The position numbers and the translations under genes were made by a program. Shown here in pieces: positions 7,929 through 15,278 of a stretch of 18,368 nt of DNA. Each line of letters begins with the position of its first letter. Position 1 is the first letter of the stretch. The notes below the pieces were generated by a model that was not told the origin of the DNA, searched no databases, and saw only the letters and a program-made list of their open reading frames with translations. Source of the stretch: Betaproteobacteria bacterium (lineage in GTDB: Bacteria; Pseudomonadota; Gammaproteobacteria; Burkholderiales; Rhodocyclaceae); contig JAIFNM010000090.1 in the NCBI GenBank assembly GCA_020047725.1, positions 1-18,368 of the forward strand. The letters are read 5' to 3'.

Positions 7929-7957
7929 ATCCTACCTATCTTGACAAATTTAGTCAA
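7929..7957 (-). promoter_or_regulatory. Sigma70-type promoter of the riboswitch operon
   Basis: TTGACT (7952-7957) and TAGGAT (7929-7934) are separated by exactly 17 bases. The expected transcription start falls a few bases before the riboswitch. An inverted repeat TTGAC-N7-GTCAA (7941-7957) overlaps the -35 box and part of the spacer and could be an operator. Confidence 0.65.
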
Positions 7958-8125
7958 CTATAAAGTCGCCGCCTAAGGCGATCGGCCTGAGGCCCAATGA
8001 AATCAAAGGTCTTCGGATTGTATGACCTGCAATCCACTATTCATGCGGGTTTCGCAATGGTAGCGATGCAGGTCGTTTATCCATGAGCTTTTCGGGGCAT
8101 TGATTGGAAAGTCGCGCAAGCAAAG
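7958..8125. other. Intergenic spacer with small palindromes
   Basis: Holds two tandem short palindromes, CGCCTAAGGCG (7970-7980) and GGCCTGAGGCC (7984-7994), plus a wider inverted repeat GACCTGCA/TGCAGGTC (8024-8031 and 8067-8074). They lie between the end of the ybaK-type gene and the promoter of the riboswitch operon. None is followed by a U-tract, so a terminator for the deacylase gene is only a possibility. No ORF is convincing here. Confidence 0.3.
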
Positions 8126-8599
8126 CTACGCGGCAGGGCGCTCCTGGCAGACATTCACCCACTGCCCGTCGGTTACTTCGGCCATTTGGGCCGGGCTGAT
8201 TCGTACGGCGCTGTGGACAGCGCCGGCAGCCGGCAGGACTTCGTCAAAATCGAGTAGTGACTGATCGAGATAGACCGGCAGAGGCTGCGCCAGGCCGAAG
8301 GGGCAAACACCACCGACCGGGTGGCCGGTCAGTTCAACCACCTCATCCACCGATAGCATTTTCCCCCGGCCGAATACGTCCTTGAATTTCCGGTGTTCGA
8401 TCCGGGCGTCGCCGCGCGCGACCAGAATGATGACGCGCCCGCCGCTCAGGCGAAACGCCAGCGTCTTGGCGATGCGGCCGGGCTCAACACCGTGCGCTGC
8501 GGCGGCGAGGGCCACGGTGGCCGTGCTGACCTCAAGTTCGATGATTGGAATGTCCAGTTGGCGGGCGGAAAAGAAGTCGCGTACGGTTTGCAGGCTCAT
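8126..8599 (-). CDS. YbaK/EbsC family aminoacyl-tRNA deacylase
   Basis: 157 residues from ATG at 8599. The sequence is collinear with the YbaK/EbsC fold: STATVALAAAAHGVEPGRIAKTLAFR with the conserved Lys45, VARGDARIEHRKFK (61-73), and GGVCPFGL (96-103). Such free-standing editing domains hydrolyse mischarged aminoacyl-tRNAs in the cytoplasm; which tRNA is not readable from sequence. The frame is open 39 codons further upstream (to 8716), but family members begin at MSLxxVRxFF, so the shorter start is chosen. No strong Shine-Dalgarno precedes it, which leaves the start slightly uncertain. It is divergent from the esterase gene and probably monocistronic. Confidence 0.9.
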   Translation of the reverse strand: MSLQTVRDFFSARQLDIPIIELEVSTATVALAAAAHGVEPGRIAKTLAFRLSGGRVIILVARGDARIEHRKFKDVFGRGKMLSVDEVVELTGHPVGGVCPFGLAQPLPVYLDQSLLDFDEVLPAAGAVHSAVRISPAQMAEVTDGQWVNVCQERPAA

Positions 8600-8740
8600 G
8601 GCGAATTGTGGACTGTCGGCAGTGGTCAAGCCTGAAACAGTAACGGCGTGACGGCGAACTGGCAAGCAGGGACGTAGGTCGGTCCAAGCTCTGCCATAAT
8701 GCCCGGACTGATCCACTTGCCTTGCACATAGGAGACTTCA

Positions 8741-9427
8741 TTGGACGAACTCTTGGCCGCCATCGAACTGGAGACAGCCGACAACCCCCGGTTTTCGGTT
8801 ATCTGGATGCACGGCCTGGGTGCCGATGGCTCCGATTTCGTGCCGGTCGTGGCGGAACTGGGGCTGCAGGGGTATGCCGTGCGCTTCATCTTTCCCCATG
8901 CGCCGATGATTCCGGTGACCTGCAACGGCGGCTACGTGATGCGGGCGTGGTACGACATCATCTCGCTGGACATCAACAGCCGCACGATCGATGACGCGGG
9001 AATCGTTGCCTCGCGGCAGGCGATTCGCCGGCTGATCGCGCGTGAGAATGAGCGTGGCGTACCGAACCATCGAATCTTCATTGCGGGCTTTTCGCAGGGC
9101 GGCGCCGTCGCCTACGCCACCGCGCTGACGCACCCGGAGAAGCTGGCCGGCGTGATCGCGCTTTCAACCTATATTCCGAATCCGGGGCTGGCGGCAGAGT
9201 TCACCGAGGCCAACAAGGCGACGCCGATCTTTGCCGCGCATGGCACCGACGACGATGTGGTGTCTTTTCAACTGGGCGTGGCTGCCAGGGATCTGCTGAT
9301 TCGGCAGGGTTACGCGCTTCAATGGCAGGACTACCCGATGTCACATTCTGTTCGCCCGGAAGAGATTGAGGCCATCGGGAAATGGCTGCGCAAGAACATG
9401 ACGCAAAATCGTGGAGCACAACCGTGA
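8741..9427 (+). CDS. Phospholipase/carboxylesterase family alpha/beta hydrolase
   Basis: 228 residues. Family features: MHGLGADGSDF oxyanion-loop region (23-33), nucleophile elbow GFSQGG with Ser118, acid Asp171 in HGTDDDVV, and His202 in MSHSV, a complete Ser-Asp-His triad. The fold and length match the bacterial carboxylesterase II / acyl-protein thioesterase group, cytoplasmic, acting on short acyl esters; the natural substrate is unknown. The start is a TTG at 8741, chosen because AGGAG ends 6 bases upstream and the next ATG lies inside the MHGLG motif. A CATAAT at 8695-8700 could be the -10 box. Its stop overlaps the start of the exonuclease gene (GTGA). Confidence 0.92.
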   Translation: MDELLAAIELETADNPRFSVIWMHGLGADGSDFVPVVAELGLQGYAVRFIFPHAPMIPVTCNGGYVMRAWYDIISLDINSRTIDDAGIVASRQAIRRLIARENERGVPNHRIFIAGFSQGGAVAYATALTHPEKLAGVIALSTYIPNPGLAAEFTEANKATPIFAAHGTDDDVVSFQLGVAARDLLIRQGYALQWQDYPMSHSVRPEEIEAIGKWLRKNMTQNRGAQP

Positions 9428-10044
9428 GCGATGTCGTCCTCAACCGGGCGACGCTAAGCGCGGCCGAGCTGCCCGACTACGTTGGCATTACGCTGGCCGA
9501 CATCACGCTGGTAACGTCGGATGCTCTGGCCAGCGCAGCCTTCGACGCATTGATGGCGGTCGACGTTATCGGCTTCGATACGGAATCGAAACCGACCTTC
9601 CTGAAAGGTGAAGAATCGACCGGCCCGCACCTGATCCAGCTCGCCACCGAGAGCCACGCCTATTTGTTCCCGATTTCCCCGTCGACCGGCAGCGAAGCGC
9701 TGAAAACAATTCTGGAATCGCCGCGCCTGCTGAAAGTGGGCTTTGGCCTGGGCAATGACCGCAGTGCGCTGAAATCCAGGCTCGGCATTGAGTTGAAAAA
9801 CGTCCTTGATCTCGGCGAAATCCTTCGCGGGAAAGGCCATCGCGGTACGGTCGGCGCGAAAATCGCCGTCGCACATTTCTTTGGCGAACGGTTGCAGAAA
9901 TCCAAGAAGATCGGCACCAGCAACTGGGCGTCGCCTCGTTTGGCCGAACGCCAGCTGCTCTACGCAGCCAACGATGCGCATGTGGCGCTGAAGCTCTATC
10001 GGGCCTGGTTGCTTACGCGGAAGGATGAGCTCATTCCGCGGTAA
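9424..10044 (+). CDS. DEDDy-type 3'-5' exonuclease domain protein (RNase D-like)
   Basis: 206 residues from GTG at 9424, which overlaps the esterase stop by four bases (GTGA). The DEDD exonuclease signature is complete: Exo I Asp52-x-Glu54 in GFDTES, Exo II Asp112 in FGLGNDRSAL, and Exo III Tyr180-x3-Asp184 in YAANDAHVAL, the Tyr making it the DEDDy class. It consists of the catalytic domain only, with no HRDC domain, so it is shorter than RNase D. It is expected to be a two-metal-ion 3'-5' exonuclease on RNA or DNA in the cytoplasm. An ATG at 9382 would give 14 more residues inside the esterase gene and is less likely. Only 6 bases separate its stop from the convergent mutarotase gene. Confidence 0.9.
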   Translation: MSDVVLNRATLSAAELPDYVGITLADITLVTSDALASAAFDALMAVDVIGFDTESKPTFLKGEESTGPHLIQLATESHAYLFPISPSTGSEALKTILESPRLLKVGFGLGNDRSALKSRLGIELKNVLDLGEILRGKGHRGTVGAKIAVAHFFGERLQKSKKIGTSNWASPRLAERQLLYAANDAHVALKLYRAWLLTRKDELIPR

Positions 10045-10050
10045 GGGCGA

Positions 10051-10497
10051 TCAGTCGAAAACGACGCCCTTCTTGAGAATGAAGCAGCCGTAAGGCCTGT
10101 TTTCACTGTTCTGCACAACGGCGAAGCACTTCTTTGCGGCACTGTAAAACTGGTGGCGTTCGATCACGGCATGGGCGACCTCACGGCCTTCGGCTTGCTG
10201 GCAGGCTGCAAGCACATCTGCATGAACGGAGAGAATGGCGCCGGGCTGATCGACGGGGTCCATCCACGCCAGCGGTGCTTCGACAAAACTGTCGAGCGGC
10301 ATCAACTCCAGGATGCCGCCAATTGTGGCCGGTGCATTCATGCCGCCCAGCGTGATCAGCTTTCCCGATTGAGTTTCCATCGCCACCGAGCGGGCGGGGA
10401 AATTCCGGTCGACAACGGCCAGTTCGTCGCCGTGGCCCATGGCGGCGAGCACCCACAGCAGTTCGGCGTCCATGAAGGCGGGTACGTGTTTCAGCAT
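10051..10497 (-). CDS. RbsD/FucU family sugar mutarotase
   Basis: 148 residues from ATG at 10497 with GGAGA just upstream. GHGDELAVVDRNFPA (21-35) carries the conserved His22 and Asp30, and the end RPYGCFILKKGVVFD matches the family C-terminus. The protein interconverts pyranose/furanose or anomeric forms of a sugar so that the kinase gets its substrate. In detail it resembles FucU more than RbsD (GHGDE, LDSF, FYSAAKKCFAVV), although it ends a ribose-type operon. It is 179 bases from rbsK because a palindromic repeat has entered the gap. It converges on the exonuclease gene with no room for an intervening terminator. Confidence 0.9.
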   Translation of the reverse strand: MLKHVPAFMDAELLWVLAAMGHGDELAVVDRNFPARSVAMETQSGKLITLGGMNAPATIGGILELMPLDSFVEAPLAWMDPVDQPGAILSVHADVLAACQQAEGREVAHAVIERHQFYSAAKKCFAVVQNSENRPYGCFILKKGVVFD

Positions 10498-10530
10498 GAT
10501 GTTCTCCTTGATCGGTTGTTGATTCACAGT

Positions 10531-10672
10531 TTGGGAACAAATGCCCCAACATCTACCGCAAAGACGCCGAGGAGCAAAGGTTTCGCAAAGAAAAGCTTAA
10601 GAAACAAAGCGGCTCCTTTGCGTAGCCTTTGCCACTTTGCGTCTTTGCGGTGGACTTTCGATATTTCCAAAA
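10531..10672. repeat. Palindromic intergenic repeat element, copy B (MITE-like)
   Basis: About 142 bp, homologous to copy A (4230-4372) from end to end: TTGGGAACAAATGC at the left aligns with TTGTGAAAAAATGC of copy A, and CGGTGGACTTTCGATA at the right with CGGTGGATTTTCGATA. It is an imperfect inverted repeat with arms TACCGCAAAGACGC and GCGTCTTTGCGGTGG, plus inner CAAAGG/CCTTTG pairs. No clear flanking direct repeat is left, which would fit an older insertion. It lies between the rbsK stop and the mutarotase gene, and its transcript should fold into a long hairpin inside the rbs mRNA. Confidence 0.8.
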
Positions 10673-10676
10673 GCGG

Positions 10677-11606
10677 TCAGACCAACTCGCGACGATAGGG
10701 AATCGACGGTTGTGCGCCGTGCCGCGTGACGCACAGAGCGCTGGCTTTTTGCCCCAGAGAAACTGCTTCGTTGAGGCTCATGCCCTCGATGAGGCCGGCG
10801 GCGAGCCCTCCAATAAAGGTGTCGCCGGCTGCCGTGGTGTCTACTGCCTTGACTACCTGCGCCGGGATGTGCCGTTCGCCAGTATCGTCGAGGACTGCAA
10901 CGCCTTGTTCGCCAAGCGTTACCAGCACGCAGCCGACACCGCGCTGGCGGAAAATCCGTGCGGCGGCGAAAGCACTGGCGGCGTCATGGACACTGATCCC
11001 CGCCAGCAAGGACGCTTCGCTCTCGTTGGGCACCAGGATATCTACCTGCGACCAGATCGATTCGGGGAGCACGACGGCGGGCGCGGGGTTGAGCAATACG
11101 GGCACGCCGGCAGTATGGGCAATCTCCATGGCATGCAGCACCACCGGCATCGGTACTTCGAGTTGCACCACGAGCATTGCTGCATTTTTTATTGCGGCTG
11201 ACTGGGCGTCAATATCTGCGGGCGACAGTATTCCGTTCGCGCCCGACGCAAGGACAATGCGGTTCTGGCCAATGTCTTCGACGAGGATCATGGCGACGCC
11301 GGTGCCAACCGAAGCCGTTTGCTTGACACCGCTGACGTCGATGCCGTCGGCACTCAGACCGTCACGCAGGGTGTTGCCGAAGCCGTCCGTGCCAACCTGG
11401 CCAATCATGCCGACCTTGCCACCCAGTCGGGCACACGCCACGGCCTGATTGGCGCCCTTGCCACCGGGCAAGGTGCAGAATTCGTGCCCGTTAAGGGTTT
11501 CACCGCCGACCGGTACGCGTGGCGTGCGCATCACCAGATCCATATTCAGACTGCCGACAACGATGATCGGTTTGTCTTTTGTGTGAGAGAAATCGAATTT
11601 GCTCAT
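10677..11606 (-). CDS. rbsK: Ribokinase (PfkB family)
   Basis: 309 residues. N-terminal sugar-binding segment VVGSLNMDLV (16-25), PfkB signature GGKGANQAVACARLGG (48-63), and C-terminal signature DTTAAGDTFIGG (256-267) with catalytic base Asp262 and the anion hole. Phosphorylates D-ribose at O5 with ATP in the cytoplasm, feeding the pentose phosphate pathway. Length is normal. The start ATG overlaps the end of the repressor gene by four bases (ATGA), so translation is coupled. A related sugar such as deoxyribose cannot be fully excluded, but the rbsBAC context supports ribose. Confidence 0.94.
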   Translation of the reverse strand: MSKFDFSHTKDKPIIVVGSLNMDLVMRTPRVPVGGETLNGHEFCTLPGGKGANQAVACARLGGKVGMIGQVGTDGFGNTLRDGLSADGIDVSGVKQTASVGTGVAMILVEDIGQNRIVLASGANGILSPADIDAQSAAIKNAAMLVVQLEVPMPVVLHAMEIAHTAGVPVLLNPAPAVVLPESIWSQVDILVPNESEASLLAGISVHDAASAFAAARIFRQRGVGCVLVTLGEQGVAVLDDTGERHIPAQVVKAVDTTAAGDTFIGGLAAGLIEGMSLNEAVSLGQKASALCVTRHGAQPSIPYRRELV

Positions 11607-12625
11607 GGTTTGGTTTTGATCGGTTGATAGCGGGCAGTGGAGTCACGAACTTTCAGTTGTGGGTCGAGTATCACTCGCCGCCCTTCGCTGCGATTAGATT
11701 CAACACGTTCCAGCAGAAGCTCTGCCGCCAGCGTGCCGATTTGCAGTTTGGGTTGAGCAATCGTGGTTAGCGGTGGTGCCGAGAACGCAGCCAGGTCGAT
11801 ATCGTCAAAGCCCACGATGGAAAGTTGCTCGGGGACGGAAATATCCGCTTCGCGAGCGGCGGTCAATGCGCCGAAGGCCATCAGGTCATTGCAGACGAAG
11901 ACGGCTGTCGGTCGTGGTTTGCGCTTGAGCAGGGTCTGCATGGCGAGGTATCCGCCGCGTGCCGTGAAGTCGCCGCGGGCAAGATCGTTTTCCTTGCGTT
12001 CAACGCCTGCCACCTCCAGAGCTTGTACCCAACCCGCCCGTCGTTGTGAACTGGGAGAAAGCCCCGGCGGTCCACTGATGCAGGCGACGCGAGGATGGCC
12101 GAGTTCAAGCAGATGCCTGGTTGCGATTTCACCGCCAACCGTGTGGTTGACTTCGACCAGATCGCTGTTTGTCATGCCCGCGACTTCGCGGTCCAGGAGT
12201 ACGAGCGGCATTCTTATGTCGCCCAGCGTGGCCCGCACCACGGCGTCGCTGCCGGTGGCGACAAATACCAGGCCATCGATGCGCTTCTCGGCCAGTACGC
12301 GAAGATAGGAGGCTTGTCGTTTGGGATCGTCATTGGAGTTGCACAGGATGACGTTGTACCCGGCAGCAAAACAGCGGTCTTCAACCCCGCGAATGATTTC
12401 GGCAAAGTAGGGATTCGAGTTGTTCGGAATCACCATGCCGAAGGTTCGCGTGCTGTTATGTTTGAGACTGCGTGCCACGGCGCTCGGTACGTAGCCCAGT
12501 TCGCGTACCGCCTCCTCGACCCGGAGGCGGGCAGCTTCGCTGACGAAGCGAGTGCCATTGACCACGTGTGATACGGTCGTGATCGACACCCCCGCGTGTT
12601 GAGCTACATTCTTGATGTTCGCCAT
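11603..12625 (-). CDS. rbsR: LacI-family repressor of the rbs operon (RbsR-like)
   Basis: 340 residues. Helix-turn-helix 4-23 (IKNVAQHAGVSITTVSHVV), hinge helix PSAVARSLK 47-55 with the minor-groove Leu54, then a periplasmic-binding-protein-like effector domain (FGMVIPNNSNPYFAEIIRGVE onwards; FDDIDLAAFSAPPLTTI near the end). The recognition helix SITTVSHVV is nearly that of PurR/RbsR, which bind GCAAACGTTTGC-type operators, and exactly such sites lie at the rbsB promoter. It is encoded inside the operon between rbsC and rbsK, so it should repress its own synthesis. Ribose is the likely effector, by inference. The Shine-Dalgarno is weak (GAGAA). Confidence 0.92.
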   Translation of the reverse strand: MANIKNVAQHAGVSITTVSHVVNGTRFVSEAARLRVEEAVRELGYVPSAVARSLKHNSTRTFGMVIPNNSNPYFAEIIRGVEDRCFAAGYNVILCNSNDDPKRQASYLRVLAEKRIDGLVFVATGSDAVVRATLGDIRMPLVLLDREVAGMTNSDLVEVNHTVGGEIATRHLLELGHPRVACISGPPGLSPSSQRRAGWVQALEVAGVERKENDLARGDFTARGGYLAMQTLLKRKPRPTAVFVCNDLMAFGALTAAREADISVPEQLSIVGFDDIDLAAFSAPPLTTIAQPKLQIGTLAAELLLERVESNRSEGRRVILDPQLKVRDSTARYQPIKTKP

Positions 12626-12646
12626 GCTCGATTCTCAGTCATCGGT

Positions 12647-13630
12647 TCAGGTGCGACGGCTTCTGCTGCGTTCGCGGTACATGTCCAGGATCACCGCGGC
12701 GATGATCACGCAGCCGGTAATGATCCGCTTGGTTGGCTCGGTTGCGCCGATCTGCGCCAGCCCGGCCTCCAGCACCGAGATTACCAGAACTCCAAAAAAG
12801 GTGCTGATGACTGAACCGCGGCCACCCATCAGGCTGGTGCCGCCGATAACAACCGAGGCGATTACGACCAGTTCAGCGCCGATGCCGGCATTGGGGTCGG
12901 CCGCCTCAAGGCGCGAGGACTGAATGATTCCTGCCAGCCCGGCCAGCGCGCCCAGCAGCGTATAGACCGCGATCTTGATCGGGCGCGGATCGACGCCTGC
13001 CAGCCGCATGGCTTCTTCATTGGTGCCGATGCCGATCATGTGACGACCGAATACGGAGCGCGTAAGCACAAGATGTGCGATGGCAACAATGATGATGGCG
13101 ATCACGAACGCCGGCGACACGCCGCCGAGCATTGGTGAGCTCAACCACTCCACGGGCTCGCCGATGTATTGCGTACGCGAGTCCGTCGCAATGTAGGCCG
13201 CGCCGCGCGCCACTTCCAGCATGCCCAGCGTGACGATGAACGACGGCAAGCGCCAGGTCACCGAAATGGCACCGTTGAGCAGGCCAGCCACGGCACCCAT
13301 GCCCATGGCCACGAATAGCGCCAGATAGAGCGGCCAGTGCCATTGCATCATGGCGATACCGGCCACGGCCGCCGCCAGCGCCATCACCGAGCCGACCGAC
13401 AGGTCGATTCCGCCGATGATCAACACAAAGGTCATGCCGACGGCTGTAACCGCGATGGCCGGGATGTCATTGGCAATGGTGATGAAGGTTTCGGCCGAGA
13501 AGAAATACTCGCTCAGCGAGCCGAACAGCATCACCATCATGACCAGCGCGGCGATCAGTCCGAGATAGTTGCCCAGAGCTCCGCGCAATGAGGTGCCGAA
13601 GCTGGCGTTTGGAAAGGCTTTGTTTTTCAT
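12647..13630 (-). CDS. rbsC: Ribose ABC transporter permease
   Basis: 327 residues, eight to ten membrane segments, with the BPD_transp_2 signature GGIDLSVGSVMAL (73-85), the ATPase-coupling stretch EEAMRLAGVDPRPIKIAVY (205-223) and GGTSLMGGRGS (263-273). Forms the membrane channel as a homodimer with RbsA on the inside and RbsB on the outside. Seven bases separate it from the rbsA stop, and its GAGGT ribosome site overlaps that stop. The basic C-terminus RERSRSRRT faces the cytoplasm. Confidence 0.94.
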   Translation of the reverse strand: MKNKAFPNASFGTSLRGALGNYLGLIAALVMMVMLFGSLSEYFFSAETFITIANDIPAIAVTAVGMTFVLIIGGIDLSVGSVMALAAAVAGIAMMQWHWPLYLALFVAMGMGAVAGLLNGAISVTWRLPSFIVTLGMLEVARGAAYIATDSRTQYIGEPVEWLSSPMLGGVSPAFVIAIIIVAIAHLVLTRSVFGRHMIGIGTNEEAMRLAGVDPRPIKIAVYTLLGALAGLAGIIQSSRLEAADPNAGIGAELVVIASVVIGGTSLMGGRGSVISTFFGVLVISVLEAGLAQIGATEPTKRIITGCVIIAAVILDMYRERSRSRRT

Positions 13631-13637
13631 CTGAACC

Positions 13638-15185
13638 TCAGTGATGCGTCATTTCGGTGGAGGAGGGTGTGGTGGCGGTACCACTGGCAAGGTAACCGCT
13701 GAATGCGGCTTCGAGCAGGCTGTGCTGCGTCCACTCACCGCGTTCGAAAACCTTGACCAGGCGGCCGGCGCTCATCACGGCAATGCGGTCGCATACCGAC
13801 ATGAGTTCGCGCAAATCGCTGGAGACCATCAGCAGCGCTTTGCCAGCTTCGGCCAGTTGATCCATCTGCGCATAAATGTCGGCCCGCGCGCCGATATCGA
13901 CGCCGCGTGTCGGCTCGTCGAGCAACAAGACCTTGCAGTCGCGGTGCAGCCAGCGCGCAAAAACCACTTTCTGCTGATTGCCGCCCGAGAGTTCGCCCAC
14001 CGGTTGTTCTATGGATTGGCTGCGAACGCCGAGCAGATCGCTTAAACGGTTGACCTGTGCGCGCTCGTCGGCCGGTTGCAGCCAGCCCTTGTGCGAAATC
14101 GCTGCGATGTTGGCCAGCGTGGCGTTGACGCGGATAGGCAGCGGCAGCAGTAAGCCCTGAGTCTTGCGGTCCTCCGTCACTAGCCCGATGCCTTGACTTA
14201 CAGCGGACATCGGAGTCGGAATGTCGGCCGGCTTTGTATCGCCGTCCAGAAATATCTCGCCGGAATCGCGTCGGTCGGCGCCGTAGATCAGGCGCAACAA
14301 CTCCGTTCGGCCGGCGCCGACAAGGCCGGCAACACCAAGGATTTCGCCGTGGTGCAAACCCAGGCTCACGTCCTGCACGACCTTGCCGCGACTCATTCCG
14401 CGCACTTCCAGCGCCAGTTTTCCGGCGGGGCGGCGGGGGCGGTCGAGGGACTCGCGCACGTCGCGGCCGACCATTAGACGTACGATGTCGTCCTGATTCA
14501 CTTCACTCATCTGGCGGGTGTCGATATGGCGGCCATCGCGCAAAACCATCACGCGGTCGGCGACATCCTGCAATTCGTCGAGCCGGTGGGAAATATAGAT
14601 GATGCCCACGCCACGCTGCTTGAGCAGGGCGATCTGGGCAAAAAGGTGATCGATTTCGCGACTGGTCAGCGCCGCTGTCGGTTCGTCGAGGATGAGCAAC
14701 CGACAATCGCCGACGAGGTTGCGGGCGATCTCCACCATCTGCTGGTGACCGACGCCCAACTGGCCGACCAGCGTGCGTGGGTTGATGTGTTCCAGGCCAA
14801 TGCTGGCCATCTGTCGTTCAGCGGCTTCGTTCAATACGTCGCGACGAATGAAGCCGGCCTTGCTCGGCAGGTGATCGAGCATCAGATTTTCAGCGACGGT
14901 GAGTGTCGGTATCAGACCAAGCTCCTGCAGCACCATGCGTACACCCAGATGCTCCGCATCGCGGCGCGAGGCCGGTTGAAAGGCTTCGCCATTGAGACGC
15001 ATCACGCCTCCGGTCGGCGGAATCAGACCGGCGACTATCTTGGTCAGGGTACTCTTGCCCGCCCCATTCTCTCCGGTAAGCGCCAGGACTTCGCCGGCCT
15101 GCAGGTCGAAAGAGACGTCGCTCAGAACGGGTGTGACATAGGTTTTGCCAAGGCTCTCGCCGTGCAGCAACGGGGGCAGACTCAT
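13638..15185 (-). CDS. rbsA: Ribose ABC transporter ATP-binding protein (two fused ATPase domains)
   Basis: 515 residues from ATG at 15185 (GGAG upstream); the frame is open to 15233, but homologues begin near this Met. Domain 1: Walker A GENGAGKST 38-46, Walker B LLILDEPTAALT 163-174. Domain 2: degenerate Walker A GLVGAGRTE 287-295 with Arg in place of Lys, signature LSGGNQQKVV 399-408, Walker B LLLDEPTRGVD 420-430. An Arg in the second Walker A is usual for this sugar family and means one competent ATP site. In domain 1 the signature reads QLGVGHQQMVEIAR (142-155), with Gly where the usual LSxGxQQ has Ser. Follows rbsB after a 93-base gap holding a strong hairpin. Confidence 0.95.
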   Translation of the reverse strand: MSLPPLLHGESLGKTYVTPVLSDVSFDLQAGEVLALTGENGAGKSTLTKIVAGLIPPTGGVMRLNGEAFQPASRRDAEHLGVRMVLQELGLIPTLTVAENLMLDHLPSKAGFIRRDVLNEAAERQMASIGLEHINPRTLVGQLGVGHQQMVEIARNLVGDCRLLILDEPTAALTSREIDHLFAQIALLKQRGVGIIYISHRLDELQDVADRVMVLRDGRHIDTRQMSEVNQDDIVRLMVGRDVRESLDRPRRPAGKLALEVRGMSRGKVVQDVSLGLHHGEILGVAGLVGAGRTELLRLIYGADRRDSGEIFLDGDTKPADIPTPMSAVSQGIGLVTEDRKTQGLLLPLPIRVNATLANIAAISHKGWLQPADERAQVNRLSDLLGVRSQSIEQPVGELSGGNQQKVVFARWLHRDCKVLLLDEPTRGVDIGARADIYAQMDQLAEAGKALLMVSSDLRELMSVCDRIAVMSAGRLVKVFERGEWTQHSLLEAAFSGYLASGTATTPSSTEMTHH

Positions 15186-15210
15186 CCGGAAACTCCATGC
15201 TCCGCAACCC

Positions 15211-15250
15211 GACAGTGCCCGAATTCCCGGCAAGGGAAACGGACACTGTC
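15211..15250 (-). repeat. Strong REP-like hairpin between rbsB and rbsA
   Basis: A 40-base inverted repeat: GACAGTG pairs with CACTGTC, the stem continues with three or four more pairs (one G-U in the transcript), and an inner TTCCC/GGGAA stem closes on a 5-base loop. There is no U-tract, so read-through to rbsA is expected. Such hairpins between a binding-protein gene and its membrane genes typically protect the upstream mRNA and give more binding protein than transporter. Confidence 0.7.
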
Positions 15251-15278
15251 TGATTTGCGTTTATTTATTGCTTGATGA

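Noticed and set aside
8600..8716. Upstream start for the YbaK-type protein (39 extra residues)
   Set aside because: The family starts at the MSLxxVRxFF segment; the extension runs into the divergent promoter region of the esterase gene.
10498..10527. Upstream start for the mutarotase (10 extra residues)
   Set aside because: GGAGA sits just before the ATG at 10497, and the family begins at MLK.
15186..15233. Upstream start for rbsA (16 extra residues)
   Set aside because: The extension would be translated from the REP-like hairpin, has no Shine-Dalgarno, and is absent from typical RbsA N-termini.
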